Made by a program: the position numbers and the translations under genes
Notes under the pieces: generated by a model
What the model saw: only the letters and a program-made list of their open reading frames with translations
Database searches by the model: none
Told to the model about the DNA's origin: nothing
Shown: piece after piece, positions 21,374 through 30,942 of the stretch
Layout of the letters: each line of letters begins with the position of its first letter
How positions within the stretch are numbered: the stretch's first letter is position 1
Assembly (NCBI GenBank): GCA_040005635.1
Contig: JBDTYM010000007.1
Span: forward strand, 1-64,000
Length of the DNA stretch: 64,000 nucleotides
Source of the DNA: Dokdonella_A sp040005635
Lineage (GTDB): Bacteria > Pseudomonadota > Gammaproteobacteria > Xanthomonadales > Rhodanobacteraceae
Direction of reading: 5' to 3'

Positions 21374-24300
21374 ACGTTTCCGAGATCTTCGTGCGCCGGC
21401 CGGTAATGACCACCCTGGTCATGCTCGGCATTCTCGTGTTCGGCATCGTCGGCTATCGCTCGCTGCCGGTGGCTGCATTGCCGAATGTCGACTTTCCGAC
21501 GATTTCGGTCAGCGCGACCTTGCCGGGCGCGTCCGCGCAGACGATGGCGTCGGCGGTCGCGACGCCACTGGAAAAGCAGTTCTCGACGATTCCGGCAATC
21601 GATTCGATGACCTCGAGCAGTTCGCTCGGCAGCACCTCGATCACCCTGCAGTTCGCGCTGAATCGCAACATCGACGCCGCTGCGCAGGACGTGCAGGCGG
21701 CGATATCGGCTGCGTTGCGTCAGCTGCCGACCCAGATGACGACGCCGCCGACGTTCCGCAAGGTGAATCCGGCCGATTCGCCAATCTTCTACATCGCGTT
21801 CACCTCGAAGACGCTGCGCTTGTCGACGCTCGACGAATACGCCGAGAACACGCTCGCGCAGCGCATCTCGATGGTCAGCGGCGTGGCCCAGGTCAATGTG
21901 TACGGATCGCAGAAATATGCCGTGCGCATCGACGTCAATCCGGATGCGCTGGCCACGCGCGGCATCGGCATCGACACCGTCGCCAACGCGGTCGCGAATG
22001 GCAACGTGAATCTGCCGACCGGCACGCTGTACGGCCCCAATCGCGTCTACAACGTGATGGTCAACGGCCAGATGTTCGACGCCGCCGCGTTTGGCGACAT
22101 GATCGTCACCTATCAGAACGGCGCGCCAGTGCGCCTGAAGGATATCGGCAAGGTCTACGACGGCGTACAGAACGACAAGGGCGGCGCGACGATCAACAAC
22201 CAGCAGGGCGTGGTGCTGGCGATCCAGAAGCAGCCCGGCACCAACACGATCCAGGTCGTCCGGGACATCCAGGCGATCCTGCCGGCGTTTCAGCACTCGT
22301 TGCCGGCTGGCGCCGACCTGCACGTGATCTATGACCGCTCGCAAAGCATCCGCGAATCGGTTTCCGACGTGAAGTTCAGCCTGCTGCTCGCGCTCGGTCT
22401 GGTGATCCTGGTCATCTTCATCTTCCTGCGCAACGTCTCGGCGACGGTGATTCCTTCGCTGGCCTTGCCGATGTCGATCGTCGGCACGTTCGCGGCGATG
22501 TATGCGCTCGGTTTCAGCATCGACAACCTGTCGCTGATGGCGCTGACGCTGGCAGTCGGCTTCGTCGTCGACGATGCGATCGTGATGCTGGAGAACATCG
22601 CGCGCCACATGGAAATGGGCAAGGACCGCATGACCGCGACGCTCGATGGCGCGCGCGAGATCGGCTTCACGATCGTTTCGATGACGCTGTCGCTGGCGGC
22701 CGTGTTCATCCCGGTCATGTTCATGGGCGGCATCATCGGGCGCCTGCTGTACGAGTTTGCGGTGACCATCGTGGTGGCGGTGCTGGTGTCGGGGTTCGTC
22801 AGCTTGAGCCTGACGCCGATGCTGTGCAGCCGCATGCTGAAACCGCTGCACGGCGGCACGCATGGGCGCTTGTACATGGCCAGCGAGCGCGCGTTCGATG
22901 CGACGCAGAACTTCTATCGACGCACGCTGGAAGGCTGCGTGCAGCATCGCTTCATCACGCTGATGGTGTTCTTCGCGCTGGTGGTGGCGACCGGATTCCT
23001 GGTCGTGAAAGTGCCAAAGGGCTTCCTGCCGAACGACGACACTGGACAGCTGTTCGTGTTCACCCAGGCGGCACAGGACATCGGCTTCGACGCGATGATG
23101 GAGAAACAGCGCCAGGCCGCCGACATCATCATCAAGGATCCGAACGTCGACAACGTGATGGCCTTCGTCGGCGCCGGCGGCAGCAGTGCGACCCTCAATC
23201 TCGGTCGCATGATCGTCAACCTGAAGCCGCCGCACAAGCGCAAGAGCGCCGACACGGTGGTGCAGGAATTGCGCCCTAAACTGCAGGGCATCGCCGGTCT
23301 GCAGGCGTTCCCGCAGAACCTGCCGTTGATCCGCATCGGCGGCAAGCTGACCAACAGCACCTATCAGTTCGTGCTGCAGGACACCGACACCAAGCGCCTG
23401 TTTGAATGGACGCCAAAGCTCGTCGCCGCGCTCGGCAAGCTGCCGGGTTTCCTCGACGTGACCAGCGACATGCTGATCGCCAATCCGCAGCTCGATGTCA
23501 CCCTCGACCGCGACGCGGCGGCGGCCTACGGCGTCACCCCGGACGCGATCGAAAACGCGCTGTACTACGCGTTCGGACCCGCACAGGTGTCGACGATCTA
23601 CACCGACTCCGACCAGTTCTGGGTGCTCTTGCAGGTCGACCCGAAGCGGCAGGCGGATACGTCGATCCTGTCCTCGATCTACGTGACGCCGACGCAGCCG
23701 TCGAGAAGCAGCAGCGGCGATGCGACGGCAGCCGCTTCCCCCGCGCTGGTGCCGCTGTCGGCGGTGACGCGCACCGGCAACTCGGTCGGCCCGGCCACGA
23801 TCAACCACCTGGGCCAGGTGCCGGCGGTCACCGTTTCGTTCAATCTGGCGCCGGGCATGTCGCTCAGCGACGCGGTTACCGGCGTCGACCGTGCGGTGGC
23901 CGAGCTGAAGCTGCCGGACACGATCACGGCGTCGTTCCAGGGCACCGCGCAGCAATTCCAGGATTCGGTCGCCGGCATGGGCGTACTGCTCGCGCTGGCG
24001 GTGTTCGTGATCTACCTCGTGCTCGGCATCCTTTACGAGAGCTTCATCCATCCGCTGACGATCCTGTCCGGCCTGCCGACCGCGATCTTCGGTGCGCTGC
24101 TGACCCTGATGATCTTCGGCAAGGATCTCGACCTGTACGGTGCGGTCGGCCTGATCATGCTGATCGGCATCGTCAAGAAGAACGCGATCATGATGATCGA
24201 TTTCGCGCTCGAGAAGCAGCGCGAAGGCGAGGAAGCGGCGATCGCGATCGTCGATGCCAGCGTGATCCGCTTCCGTCCGATCATGATGACGACGTTCGCC

Positions 24301-24504
24301 GCGCTGATGGGCACGTTGCCGATTGCGCTCGGCTTCGGCGCTGGCGCCGAGGCACGCCGCCCACTCGGGCTCGCGGTCGTCGGCGGACTGGTCACCTCGC
24401 AGCTGCTGACGCTCTACATCACGCCGGTGATCTACATCTACTTCGAGCATTTGCAGGAACGGCTGCAGCGTCGCAAGGCACGCTCCGCCGCCGCCGGCGC
24501 CTGA
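21370..24504 (+). CDS. RND efflux pump inner-membrane permease (MdtB/MdtC-like)
   Basis: 1044 residues beginning at a GTG that overlaps the upstream stop. The N-terminus (SEIFVRRPVMTTLVMLGILV) and the proton-relay motif AVGFVVDDAIVMLENI (two Asp in TM4) are typical of hydrophobe/amphiphile RND pumps. Large periplasmic loops and twelve membrane helices are apparent, with TM10-11 motifs near LIMLIGIVKKNAIMMIDFAL. It exports drugs or detergents with proton antiport as a homo- or heterotrimer. Similarity of style is nearer to MdtB/MdtC/MuxB than to AcrB; substrate cannot be told. Confidence 0.95.
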   Translation: MNVSEIFVRRPVMTTLVMLGILVFGIVGYRSLPVAALPNVDFPTISVSATLPGASAQTMASAVATPLEKQFSTIPAIDSMTSSSSLGSTSITLQFALNRNIDAAAQDVQAAISAALRQLPTQMTTPPTFRKVNPADSPIFYIAFTSKTLRLSTLDEYAENTLAQRISMVSGVAQVNVYGSQKYAVRIDVNPDALATRGIGIDTVANAVANGNVNLPTGTLYGPNRVYNVMVNGQMFDAAAFGDMIVTYQNGAPVRLKDIGKVYDGVQNDKGGATINNQQGVVLAIQKQPGTNTIQVVRDIQAILPAFQHSLPAGADLHVIYDRSQSIRESVSDVKFSLLLALGLVILVIFIFLRNVSATVIPSLALPMSIVGTFAAMYALGFSIDNLSLMALTLAVGFVVDDAIVMLENIARHMEMGKDRMTATLDGAREIGFTIVSMTLSLAAVFIPVMFMGGIIGRLLYEFAVTIVVAVLVSGFVSLSLTPMLCSRMLKPLHGGTHGRLYMASERAFDATQNFYRRTLEGCVQHRFITLMVFFALVVATGFLVVKVPKGFLPNDDTGQLFVFTQAAQDIGFDAMMEKQRQAADIIIKDPNVDNVMAFVGAGGSSATLNLGRMIVNLKPPHKRKSADTVVQELRPKLQGIAGLQAFPQNLPLIRIGGKLTNSTYQFVLQDTDTKRLFEWTPKLVAALGKLPGFLDVTSDMLIANPQLDVTLDRDAAAAYGVTPDAIENALYYAFGPAQVSTIYTDSDQFWVLLQVDPKRQADTSILSSIYVTPTQPSRSSSGDATAAASPALVPLSAVTRTGNSVGPATINHLGQVPAVTVSFNLAPGMSLSDAVTGVDRAVAELKLPDTITASFQGTAQQFQDSVAGMGVLLALAVFVIYLVLGILYESFIHPLTILSGLPTAIFGALLTLMIFGKDLDLYGAVGLIMLIGIVKKNAIMMIDFALEKQREGEEAAIAIVDASVIRFRPIMMTTFAALMGTLPIALGFGAGAEARRPLGLAVVGGLVTSQLLTLYITPVIYIYFEHLQERLQRRKARSAAAGA

Positions 24505-24510
24505 GTTTCT

Positions 24511-25563
24511 TCAGGGCCGCGCCTCCAGCACGATATTGAACGGCGTCTCGGTCGCGCGGCGCATGCGCGAGAAACCGCCGCCACCGATGACGACTTCGCG
24601 CAGGCGCGCCTCGCCGGCTTGCGCACCAAGCGCCGGACCCTTGCGCGCGAGCGACACGGGTACGCAGATCTGCGACGACGCTCCGTAGTAGACGCGACCG
24701 ACCGGATTGAGATTGTCACTGACACGGTCGCCGGCGAACGGCTCGACGATCATGCAGTGACCGTCGGACTTGAGTGCCCGGCGCGCGTGCCTCGCGGCGC
24801 CGTCAGGATCCCCCATGTCGTGCAGGCAGTCGAAGAATGCGATCAGGTCGAAGTCGCCTTCGCGATAGTTCGCCGCTTCGGCAATCTCGAAGCGCGCATT
24901 CGTCGCACCCGCGGCGGCAGCGCGTTCGCGTGCGACGCCGATCGACGCCGCGTGGTAGTCGTAGCCGATGAATTCGGACTCTGGGAACGCTTTCGCCATC
25001 AGGATCGTGCTGGCGCCGTGGCCGCAGCCGACATCGGCGGCCTTGCCGCCGCGGCGCAATTTATCGACCGCACCATCCAGTGCCGGCAGCCACGCGCCGA
25101 GCAGGCTCGCGTTGTAGCCGGCGCGGAAGAAGCGTTCGGTGCCGTGGAAGAGGCAGGGATGATGCTCGCCCCATTCCATGCCTTTTCCACTTTTGAAGTT
25201 TTCCAGTGTGCGGTCGAGCGCATGGAACACCGCCTCGACGATGAAGTAGGCGCCCGGCAGGTCGACCGGGCCATTCGGATCGGCCATGCACAGCGCTTGC
25301 TCGGCGCTCAGCGAATAGCGGCCGCTGGCCTCGTCGTACTGCACGTAGCCGCCGGCGGCCTGGTTGCCGAGCCATTCGCGCACATAGCGTTCGTTGGTGC
25401 CCGTGCGACGGGCGAGGTCGCCAGAATTGGCGGGGTTGTCGACCAGCGCCTGATACAGGCCGAGCCTGTCGCCGATGATCATCAGCGTCGCGCTGATCGC
25501 GGCGCCGAGATCGCCGACTGCCTTGCCGAGAAATGCGTTGAGTTGTGCTTCGTCGATGGCCAC
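24511..25563 (-). CDS. SAM-dependent methyltransferase with N-terminal winged helix (Rv2258c-like)
   Basis: 350 residues from the GTG at 25563, which has GGAGG four bases upstream. The N-terminal domain (LGLYQALVDNPANSGDLARR, TGTNERYVREWLGNQAAGGY) is the winged helix used for dimerisation, and the C-terminal domain has the class I motif VGCGHGASTILMAKAFPES and the post-motif FDLIAFFDCLHDMGDP. Relatives methylate small molecules. It is convergent with the RND operon and lies alone, so the substrate is unknown. Confidence 0.88.
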   Translation of the reverse strand: MAIDEAQLNAFLGKAVGDLGAAISATLMIIGDRLGLYQALVDNPANSGDLARRTGTNERYVREWLGNQAAGGYVQYDEASGRYSLSAEQALCMADPNGPVDLPGAYFIVEAVFHALDRTLENFKSGKGMEWGEHHPCLFHGTERFFRAGYNASLLGAWLPALDGAVDKLRRGGKAADVGCGHGASTILMAKAFPESEFIGYDYHAASIGVARERAAAAGATNARFEIAEAANYREGDFDLIAFFDCLHDMGDPDGAARHARRALKSDGHCMIVEPFAGDRVSDNLNPVGRVYYGASSQICVPVSLARKGPALGAQAGEARLREVVIGGGGFSRMRRATETPFNIVLEARP

Positions 25564-25824
25564 GCTACCTCCTTGCTGTCTTCCAGTGGGTGCCGTAGTG
25601 GCACGGAAAGCGCAAGTTGGGATGTTCATCGCGCCGCCACAGGCGGCTGGTGCGGGACGCCCGCAGGCTTGGCTCGCTGCGTCCGCCGGGGCACGGCAAT
25701 CATGGAAGTACGCCGTGGCGCGTCGTCAGTCGTCAGGCCGCGAGATCCCACACCGAGGGCGGCGAGATTACTCCGGCGGATCGGGCGCTGCAGCGGGTTT
25801 GCGCCGAAGCGTTGGCGCCGGCGC

Positions 25825-26484
25825 TCAGCTCAGCGCGAAACGCACGCGCACGACGCTGGCTTCATCGCCGTGCTCGATCGTCGGAGCGAGGCCGAGATGC
25901 CGCACGAAATCGAGCATGGCGTGGTTGCCGGCGAGCACGTCGCCCCACATTTCGGCCAGACCGCGCCGACGGCTTTCCTCGATCAGGCGCAGCATCAGCG
26001 CGCGGCCGAGCCCCTGGCCGGTGAATGCCGGGTCGACCGCGATCGCGAATTCCGCAGCAGCAGTGGTCTCATCGACGTAGATCCGCGCTTCGGCGCGAAT
26101 TTCGGCGCCATCGGCGTCGACCACGACGAAGGCGGCGGTGGTTTGCGGATCCGGATCGCTCAGGCGTGCGGCGAGCGCTTCACTCAGCTCGCTCATGCGA
26201 TAGAAGAAGCGCGCGCGTATCTGCTCCGGCGTCAATCGCGCGAACGCGCGGCGCAATGCCGCGGCGTCGCCCGGCTGGATGGCGCGCAGCAACAGTTGGC
26301 GGCCGTCATGCGCCAGCAGCGGTTCGCCAACGGGCGCCGTGCCAGGCTGCGGTGCAGCAGCCCGCTGCCGGCGTGGCGGCCGTGTCGCGGAACGATACGT
26401 ATCGGCGGCGGGCTGCGCAGATTGGGGCGTGCGGGAAGTTTTTTCCACTCGCACAGCATGGGCATGTGCGGTCGAGCTTGCCAT
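25825..26484 (-). CDS. GNAT N-acetyltransferase with disordered N-terminus
   Basis: 219 residues. The first 50 are Ala/Pro/Arg-rich and probably disordered. The GNAT core has LLLRAIQPGDAAALRRAFAR, the acetyl-CoA pyrophosphate loop in VDPAFTGQGLGRALMLRLIE, and AGNHAMLDFVRHLGL. It resembles the acetyltransferase domains of protein-lysine acetyltransferases such as Pat (LTPEQIRARFFYRMSELSEA), so a protein substrate is possible. Between this gene and the methyltransferase (25564-25824) I see no gene. An alternative start further inside would remove the low-complexity part. Confidence 0.82.
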   Translation of the reverse strand: MASSTAHAHAVRVEKTSRTPQSAQPAADTYRSATRPPRRQRAAAPQPGTAPVGEPLLAHDGRQLLLRAIQPGDAAALRRAFARLTPEQIRARFFYRMSELSEALAARLSDPDPQTTAAFVVVDADGAEIRAEARIYVDETTAAAEFAIAVDPAFTGQGLGRALMLRLIEESRRRGLAEMWGDVLAGNHAMLDFVRHLGLAPTIEHGDEASVVRVRFALS

Positions 26485-26591
26485 CTAATCCGGCGGCGCC
26501 TGTTGGCGTGCCGTTCAGTCCATACCATCGGAGGCTCTACCTCACGCTGCATCGCATGCTAGGGTGCCGCCGACTGCACGGGGGACCGCGG

Positions 26592-26969
26592 ATGAACGCA
26601 GCAACGAAAGCGACCGGAATGAGCATCGAACAGCTCGACGATCTGTGCGCGCGCTGGCCAGGCGTCAGCCGCTCGATCAAGTGGGAAGTCGATCTCGTCC
26701 AAAGTGTCGTCAACAAGATGTTCGTCGTGATGTGTACGCTCGGACCCGAGCGCGGCCGCCTGTCCTTCCGGGTCGACACCGAGCGCTTTCTCGAATTGAC
26801 CGAACAACCGGGCATGGGGCCGGCGCCGTACATGGCGCGCGCGTTCTGGATCAGCGTAAACGAGCCGGAGCGCTTCGAGCACGCAGAACTTGCCGGCTTC
26901 GTGCGTCGCTCGTACGAGCTGGTGCGCGCGAACCTGCCGAAGAAGACGCAGGCGGCACTCGGCGGCTAG
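26592..26969 (+). CDS. MmcQ/YjbR family protein
   Basis: 125 residues. The start (MNAATKATGMSIEQLDDLCA) is followed by the typical MmcQ/YjbR features: PGVSRSIKWEVDLVQSVVNK, MFVVMCTLGPERGRLSFRVD, and a C-terminal ELVRANLPKKTQ. These are double-wing DNA-binding-like proteins of unclear function. A second, more distant family member follows 51 bases downstream, suggesting an old duplication. The ATG at 26592 is preceded by a G-rich stretch. Confidence 0.88.
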   Translation: MNAATKATGMSIEQLDDLCARWPGVSRSIKWEVDLVQSVVNKMFVVMCTLGPERGRLSFRVDTERFLELTEQPGMGPAPYMARAFWISVNEPERFEHAELAGFVRRSYELVRANLPKKTQAALGG

Positions 26970-27020
26970 TCATTGCAGCGGCGCTGCTAGAATTCGTGCT
27001 CGCATCGCGGAAACCAGCGC

Positions 27021-27368
27021 ATGACGCCCGACCAGTTTCGCCGCCTCGCTCTTGCGCTTCCGGAGGCCGCCGAAAGCACCCATATGGGACATCCTGATTT
27101 CCGCGTGCGCGGCAAGATCTTCGCGACGCTCGGCGCCGGCGAAGCGGAGCGCGGCGTGCTGAAGTTTTCGCTGGAGCAACAGGAAATGTTCATGCGCATA
27201 GCGCCGGCGACGTTCCTGCCCGTCACGGGTGGCTGGGGCCGCAAGGGCTGGACCTGGCTGCAGCTGCGCGAAGCGAAACCCGCCTTGACACGCGATGCGC
27301 TGACGACCGCCTGGCGCAACACGGCGCCGAAACGACTCGCGGCAACGCTCGACGACGCGGCACGCTGA
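27021..27368 (+). CDS. MmcQ/YjbR family protein (second copy)
   Basis: 115 residues: MTPDQFRRLALALPEAAEST, HMGHPDFRVRGKIFATL, then MRIAPATFLPVTGGWGRKGW and a C-terminal AWRNTAPKRLAATLD. This matches the compact MmcQ/YjbR form that begins with FRRLALALPEA and has the GWGRxGWT loop. It is more typical than its upstream neighbour, with which it shares little identity. No function is established for the family. Confidence 0.9.
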   Translation: MTPDQFRRLALALPEAAESTHMGHPDFRVRGKIFATLGAGEAERGVLKFSLEQQEMFMRIAPATFLPVTGGWGRKGWTWLQLREAKPALTRDALTTAWRNTAPKRLAATLDDAAR

Positions 27369-27398
27369 TCCCCTCTCACCACCGACGGAACGCAATCG

Positions 27399-28307
27399 AT
27401 GTCAGGCAAGGCCGACTCCCTCAAGACAATCCTGTTCGCGCTCGGCGCAAACTTCGCGATCTTCGTGTCCAAGCTCGCCGCGGCGATCATCACAGGGTCC
27501 GGCGCGATGACCGCCGAGGCTGTGCACTCGCTGGCCGACTGCGGCAATCAGGGCCTGCTTCTGCTCGGCATGAAGAACGCGAAGGCGCCAGCGACGGCGG
27601 ATCATCCGCTCGGTCAGGGCAAGGCGATCTATTTCTGGTCGTTCCTCGTCGCGCTGCTGCTGTTCTCCGTCGGCGGCGCGTTCTCGATCTATGAAGGCAT
27701 CCACAAGCTGCATGAGCCGGAGCCGCTGAAGTGGCCATGGCTGGCAGTGGGCGTGCTGGTGTTCGGCATCGTCGCCGAAAGCCTGTCGATGTGGGGCTGC
27801 CTCACCGAAGTGAACAAGGCGCGCGGCGAGCGCAGTCTGTGGCGCTGGTTCCGCGAGAGCCGGCAAAGCGAATTGATCGTGATTTTCGGCGAGGACCTCG
27901 CCGCGCTGTTCGGTCTGGTCTTCGCGCTGCTCGCGGTGCTGCTGACCCTGATCACCGGCAATCCCCTGTTCGATGCGATCGGTACCCTCGCGATCGGTGT
28001 GCTGCTGATCGTCATCGCGGTGTTCATCGCGGTCGAGGTGAAGGCCTTGCTGATCGGCCAAAGCGTCGACCCGGCCGTGAAGGTCGAAATCCTGCGCTTC
28101 CTCGATGCGCGCCCGGAAATCGCACGCGTGTTCAACCTGATCACACTGCAGCTCGGCAACGACGTGATGGTCGCGGTCAAGGCCGAGATGAGCCGCGACC
28201 TGTCGACCAGGGGCGTCGTCGACGCGATCAATGCGGTCGAAAAGGACATGAAGATCCGCTTCCCGGAAATCCGCTGGTCGTTTTTCGAGCCGGATGTGGT
28301 GGATTGA
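27399..28307 (+). CDS. Cation diffusion facilitator (CDF) family transporter
   Basis: 302 residues. Membrane segments include LFALGANFAIFVSKLAAAII, FWSFLVALLLFSVGGAF and FGLVFALLAVLLTLITG. Metal-coordinating positions are visible in TM2 (HSLADCGNQ) and TM5 (GEDLAALFG). A cytoplasmic C-terminal domain (VFNLITLQLGNDVMVAVKAE) follows. CDF proteins export Zn, Fe, Mn or Co by proton antiport. The central Trp/Cys-containing loop suggests the subgroup of 'CDF, unknown metal' proteins rather than YiiP. The following grpB-like gene begins 44 bases on. Confidence 0.92.
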   Translation: MSGKADSLKTILFALGANFAIFVSKLAAAIITGSGAMTAEAVHSLADCGNQGLLLLGMKNAKAPATADHPLGQGKAIYFWSFLVALLLFSVGGAFSIYEGIHKLHEPEPLKWPWLAVGVLVFGIVAESLSMWGCLTEVNKARGERSLWRWFRESRQSELIVIFGEDLAALFGLVFALLAVLLTLITGNPLFDAIGTLAIGVLLIVIAVFIAVEVKALLIGQSVDPAVKVEILRFLDARPEIARVFNLITLQLGNDVMVAVKAEMSRDLSTRGVVDAINAVEKDMKIRFPEIRWSFFEPDVVD

Positions 28308-28350
28308 GCAGGCGCTCCGCCTGCACTCGTGTGCATGGGGGCCACTGCGA

Positions 28351-28866
28351 ATGTCAAAGAAAGCAATCCGGGTCGTCGACTACGACACTGCCTGGGCGGA
28401 CGCTTTCCTGCATGAAACCCAGCGCCTGCGCGGTGCTCTCGGCGAGAGCGTGCTGGACGTGCAGCCTATCGGCAGCACGGCTGTTCCCGGCCTTGCGGCC
28501 AAGCCGGTCATCGACATCCTGCTGGTGGTGCGGTCGCTGGCCGAGCTGGATGCGAAGGAGCCGGCAATGATCGCTTTGGGATACCAGCCCAAGGGCGAAT
28601 ACGGAATCCGCGGGCGGCGCTACTATCAACTCGGTGGAGCGGCGAGGACGCATCAGGTCCATTCGTTCGTACGCGGCGACCGCAACACCCAGAGGCACCT
28701 GGCATTCAGGGACTACCTGAGGATGAATCACGGGGTCGCTGCGGAATATGCGCAGATCAAGCGCGCTGCGGCCGAAGCCTGCAACGGGGACTCGGAGATC
28801 TACCGCCGCATGAAAGATGAATTCATCAAGGCGCACGAGCGCCTGGCGTTGATCGGAAACGACTGA
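28351..28866 (+). CDS. GrpB family protein (nucleotidyltransferase fold)
   Basis: 171 residues from the ATG at 28351. It carries the GrpB signature VVDYDTAWADAFLHETQRLR, then QPIGSTAVPGLAAKPVIDIL (GST-x-VPG-x-x-KP-x-ID), LGGAARTHQVHSFVRGDRN and RDYLRMNHGVAAEYAQIKRA. GrpB proteins belong to the nucleotidyltransferase superfamily; their substrate is unknown. It may be co-transcribed with the CDF transporter gene. Confidence 0.92.
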   Translation: MSKKAIRVVDYDTAWADAFLHETQRLRGALGESVLDVQPIGSTAVPGLAAKPVIDILLVVRSLAELDAKEPAMIALGYQPKGEYGIRGRRYYQLGGAARTHQVHSFVRGDRNTQRHLAFRDYLRMNHGVAAEYAQIKRAAAEACNGDSEIYRRMKDEFIKAHERLALIGND

Positions 28867-28918
28867 TCCGTTTTGCGGGATCGGGCTTCGATACCGCCCG
28901 GTGACTGACGATGTGAGC

Positions 28919-30076
28919 CTACTTCGCGAACGCTATCGGCTTCGCCGTGCCGGCGGGCGCACTGGACGCCACCAGCTTTACCGTCACCGTCGACGACAGA
29001 CCCGGGCGCAGGCGCGCGAGGCCCGCCTGATTCGCACCGAAGCGGATGCGTACTGGCACGCGCTGGACGATCTTGGTGAAGTTGCCGGTGCCCGGTTCGA
29101 ACGGCAGCAGCGCGAACTGCGAGCCGGAGCCCGGCGCAAAACTGTCGACGACACCCTCGAGCGGCTGACCGGGCAGGGCATCGACTTCGATCGTTGCCGG
29201 CTGACCGACCATCATGCGCGTAGTCTGGGTTTCCTTGAAATTCGCGGTGACGTAGAGCGCGTCGAGCGGCACGATCGTCAGCAGGCGCGTACCCGGCTGC
29301 ACATAGTCGCCCGGCTCGACCTGGCGATCGCCGACGACGCCGTCGATCGGCGCGCGAATCAACGCGTGGCCCTGATCCTGCGTGGCAAGATCGAGCGACG
29401 CCTGCGCACGTGCGACGGCCGCGTCGGCTTGAGCGAGGTTGGCCTGCAAGGTCGCCCGTTTTGCGCGCGTCACGGCTTGCTGGTCGCGGCTGACGTCGAG
29501 CTGCGCACGGCTGCGGTCGGCGTCCGATTGTGCGCTGATCGCAGTCGCGCGGTACTGATCGAAGTCGCGTTGGGCGACGGCGCCGGAAGCCACCAGGTTG
29601 GTGTAGCGCAAACGGTCCGCTTGCGCGCGATCGCTTTGCGCATTCGCCGAGCGGATCAGCGTTTGCGCGGCGCGCACGTTCGACGCCGCCAGCTGCTCCT
29701 CGGCGTCGAGCGAAATCAGCGCTGCCTTTGCGGCCGCCACGGTTGCGCGGGCATTCTGCAGATCGGCGCTGGCCGAGGCGACGCGTGCATCGAACTCCTC
29801 CGCATCGATGCGCACCAACGGATCGCCTTGCTTGACGGCCTGGTTGTGCTGCACGAGCACCTCGGCGACGAGGCCGCGCACTTTCGGCGCGACCACTGAA
29901 CTGTCGGCCTGCAGATACGCAGCGTCGGTCGAGACGGAGCCCTTCGGCATCAGGATGTATGCACTGCCCAGTACGGCCAGTGCGACCGCAGCGCCGATGG
30001 CGACGAACGGGCGACGCCAGAGCGGCTTGCGCGACGTCGGCGTGTGGGCAGGAAGGTTCGGGCTAGCGTCGCTCAT
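28919..30076 (-). CDS. emrA: HlyD/EmrA-type membrane-fusion protein
   Basis: 385 residues. One N-terminal membrane helix (FVAIGAAVALAVLGSAYILM) is followed by the signature VSTDAAYLQADSSVVAPKVR GLV, two long hairpin helices, the second lipoyl half (IRAPIDGVVGDRQVEPGDYV) and a beta-barrel ending in SSTVTVKLV. It bridges an MFS DHA2 pump (the EmrB at 32281) to an outer-membrane channel (33904). It is downstream of the tetR gene on the same strand, which implies joint control; EmrB and the channel lie on the other side. Confidence 0.92.
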   Translation of the reverse strand: MSDASPNLPAHTPTSRKPLWRRPFVAIGAAVALAVLGSAYILMPKGSVSTDAAYLQADSSVVAPKVRGLVAEVLVQHNQAVKQGDPLVRIDAEEFDARVASASADLQNARATVAAAKAALISLDAEEQLAASNVRAAQTLIRSANAQSDRAQADRLRYTNLVASGAVAQRDFDQYRATAISAQSDADRSRAQLDVSRDQQAVTRAKRATLQANLAQADAAVARAQASLDLATQDQGHALIRAPIDGVVGDRQVEPGDYVQPGTRLLTIVPLDALYVTANFKETQTTRMMVGQPATIEVDALPGQPLEGVVDSFAPGSGSQFALLPFEPGTGNFTKIVQRVPVRIRFGANQAGLARLRPGLSSTVTVKLVASSAPAGTAKPIAFAK

Positions 30077-30199
30077 TGTTCGAATACCAGGAAGGTCGAA
30101 GGGCCGATGTTTCGCCGATCGGTGGACGGTCGCGCAGCGCCATCAGCCTGCGCAGCGGTTCGGCACCGCTCGGGCCCGGCAGCCGTTCGACGACAAGAT

Positions 30200-30793
30200 T
30201 CACGCGGGCGACTCCAGCTGGAAGCGGCGCGTCAGCGATTGCCTGGAGTGCAGGATGATCGCGTCGGAACGCTTCGGATCGGTCTCGGCGCGCGCCATCG
30301 ACAGCGCGCCGACGAGTTCGGCCAGCAGCGAATCGGCCTGCGCATCGGCATCGGCGTGACCGAGCTTGCGCAACTGCTCGGCAAGGATCAGCGTCAATTG
30401 GCGCGCACCCTCGGCGAAGCGTTCGCGCGCCGCTGTCTCCAGGCGCGGCAGATCCGAGATCAACGACGCGACCGGGCAGCCGACGTCCTTCGCGTCGCGA
30501 TGCGCACGCGACAAATAGAAGCGGATGTACGCACGCAGGCCCTCGGCCGGATCGCGATCGAGCATTTCGCGCATCGCGCGCGCATGGCTTTCCTCGAACA
30601 TCTGGCCTATCGCGGCGCTGACCAGTTCGTCCTTCGACGCAAAGTGCGCGTAGAAGCCGCCATGCGTGAGGCCGGCTTTCGCCATCACGCCGGCGACGCC
30701 GACGCGATGCGGCCCTTCCGCGCGGATTGCGTCGGCAGCGGCCTTCAGCAGCTTCTTGTGCGTGTTCTGCTTGTGCTCGGCGTCGTAGCGCAC
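30200..30793 (-). CDS. TetR family repressor
   Basis: 197 residues. The DNA-binding N-terminus has the TetR HTH (AAADAIRAEGPHRVGVAGVM, then AKAGLTHGGFYAHFASKDEL) and a ligand-binding C-terminal domain with a conserved Cys (VGCPVASLISDLPRLE). This subgroup often controls MFS or RND efflux genes. It is divergent from the thiolase-emrB-oprM operon and shares its strand with emrA. The palindrome at 30813-30828, next to its start, is a likely operator. Confidence 0.9.
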   Translation of the reverse strand: MRYDAEHKQNTHKKLLKAAADAIRAEGPHRVGVAGVMAKAGLTHGGFYAHFASKDELVSAAIGQMFEESHARAMREMLDRDPAEGLRAYIRFYLSRAHRDAKDVGCPVASLISDLPRLETAARERFAEGARQLTLILAEQLRKLGHADADAQADSLLAELVGALSMARAETDPKRSDAIILHSRQSLTRRFQLESPA

Positions 30794-30804
30794 GGAGTTG
30801 TCCC

Positions 30805-30832
30805 TTGCTGTGTATGATGATGGTCATATAAT
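30805..30832 (+). promoter_or_regulatory. Promoter of the thiolase-efflux operon overlapping a TetR-type operator
   Basis: TTGCTG (30805-30810), 16 bases, then TATAAT (30827-30832) form a strong sigma70 promoter on the + strand. The dyad TATGA-TGATGG-TCATA (30813-30828) covers the spacer and touches the -10 box, which fits repression by the divergent TetR protein. Transcription would start near 30839, about 100 bases before the thiolase ATG. Confidence 0.72.
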
Positions 30833-30942
30833 AGCGTCAGCGCTGGGCGAACACAAGGCCGCGAACGCACGCGAATCGCGCGGTGGTGCCGCTGGCCGAT
30901 CCCCTCAAACACACACAACGATCACATCGACAGGAAAATCCG

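Noticed and set aside
21202..24450. A very long open frame (over 1000 codons) on the minus strand opposite the RND pump
   Set aside because: It is an antisense reading of the GC-rich pump gene, with Arg/His/Gln-rich low-complexity residues and no domain; the plus strand carries the clear RND family motifs.
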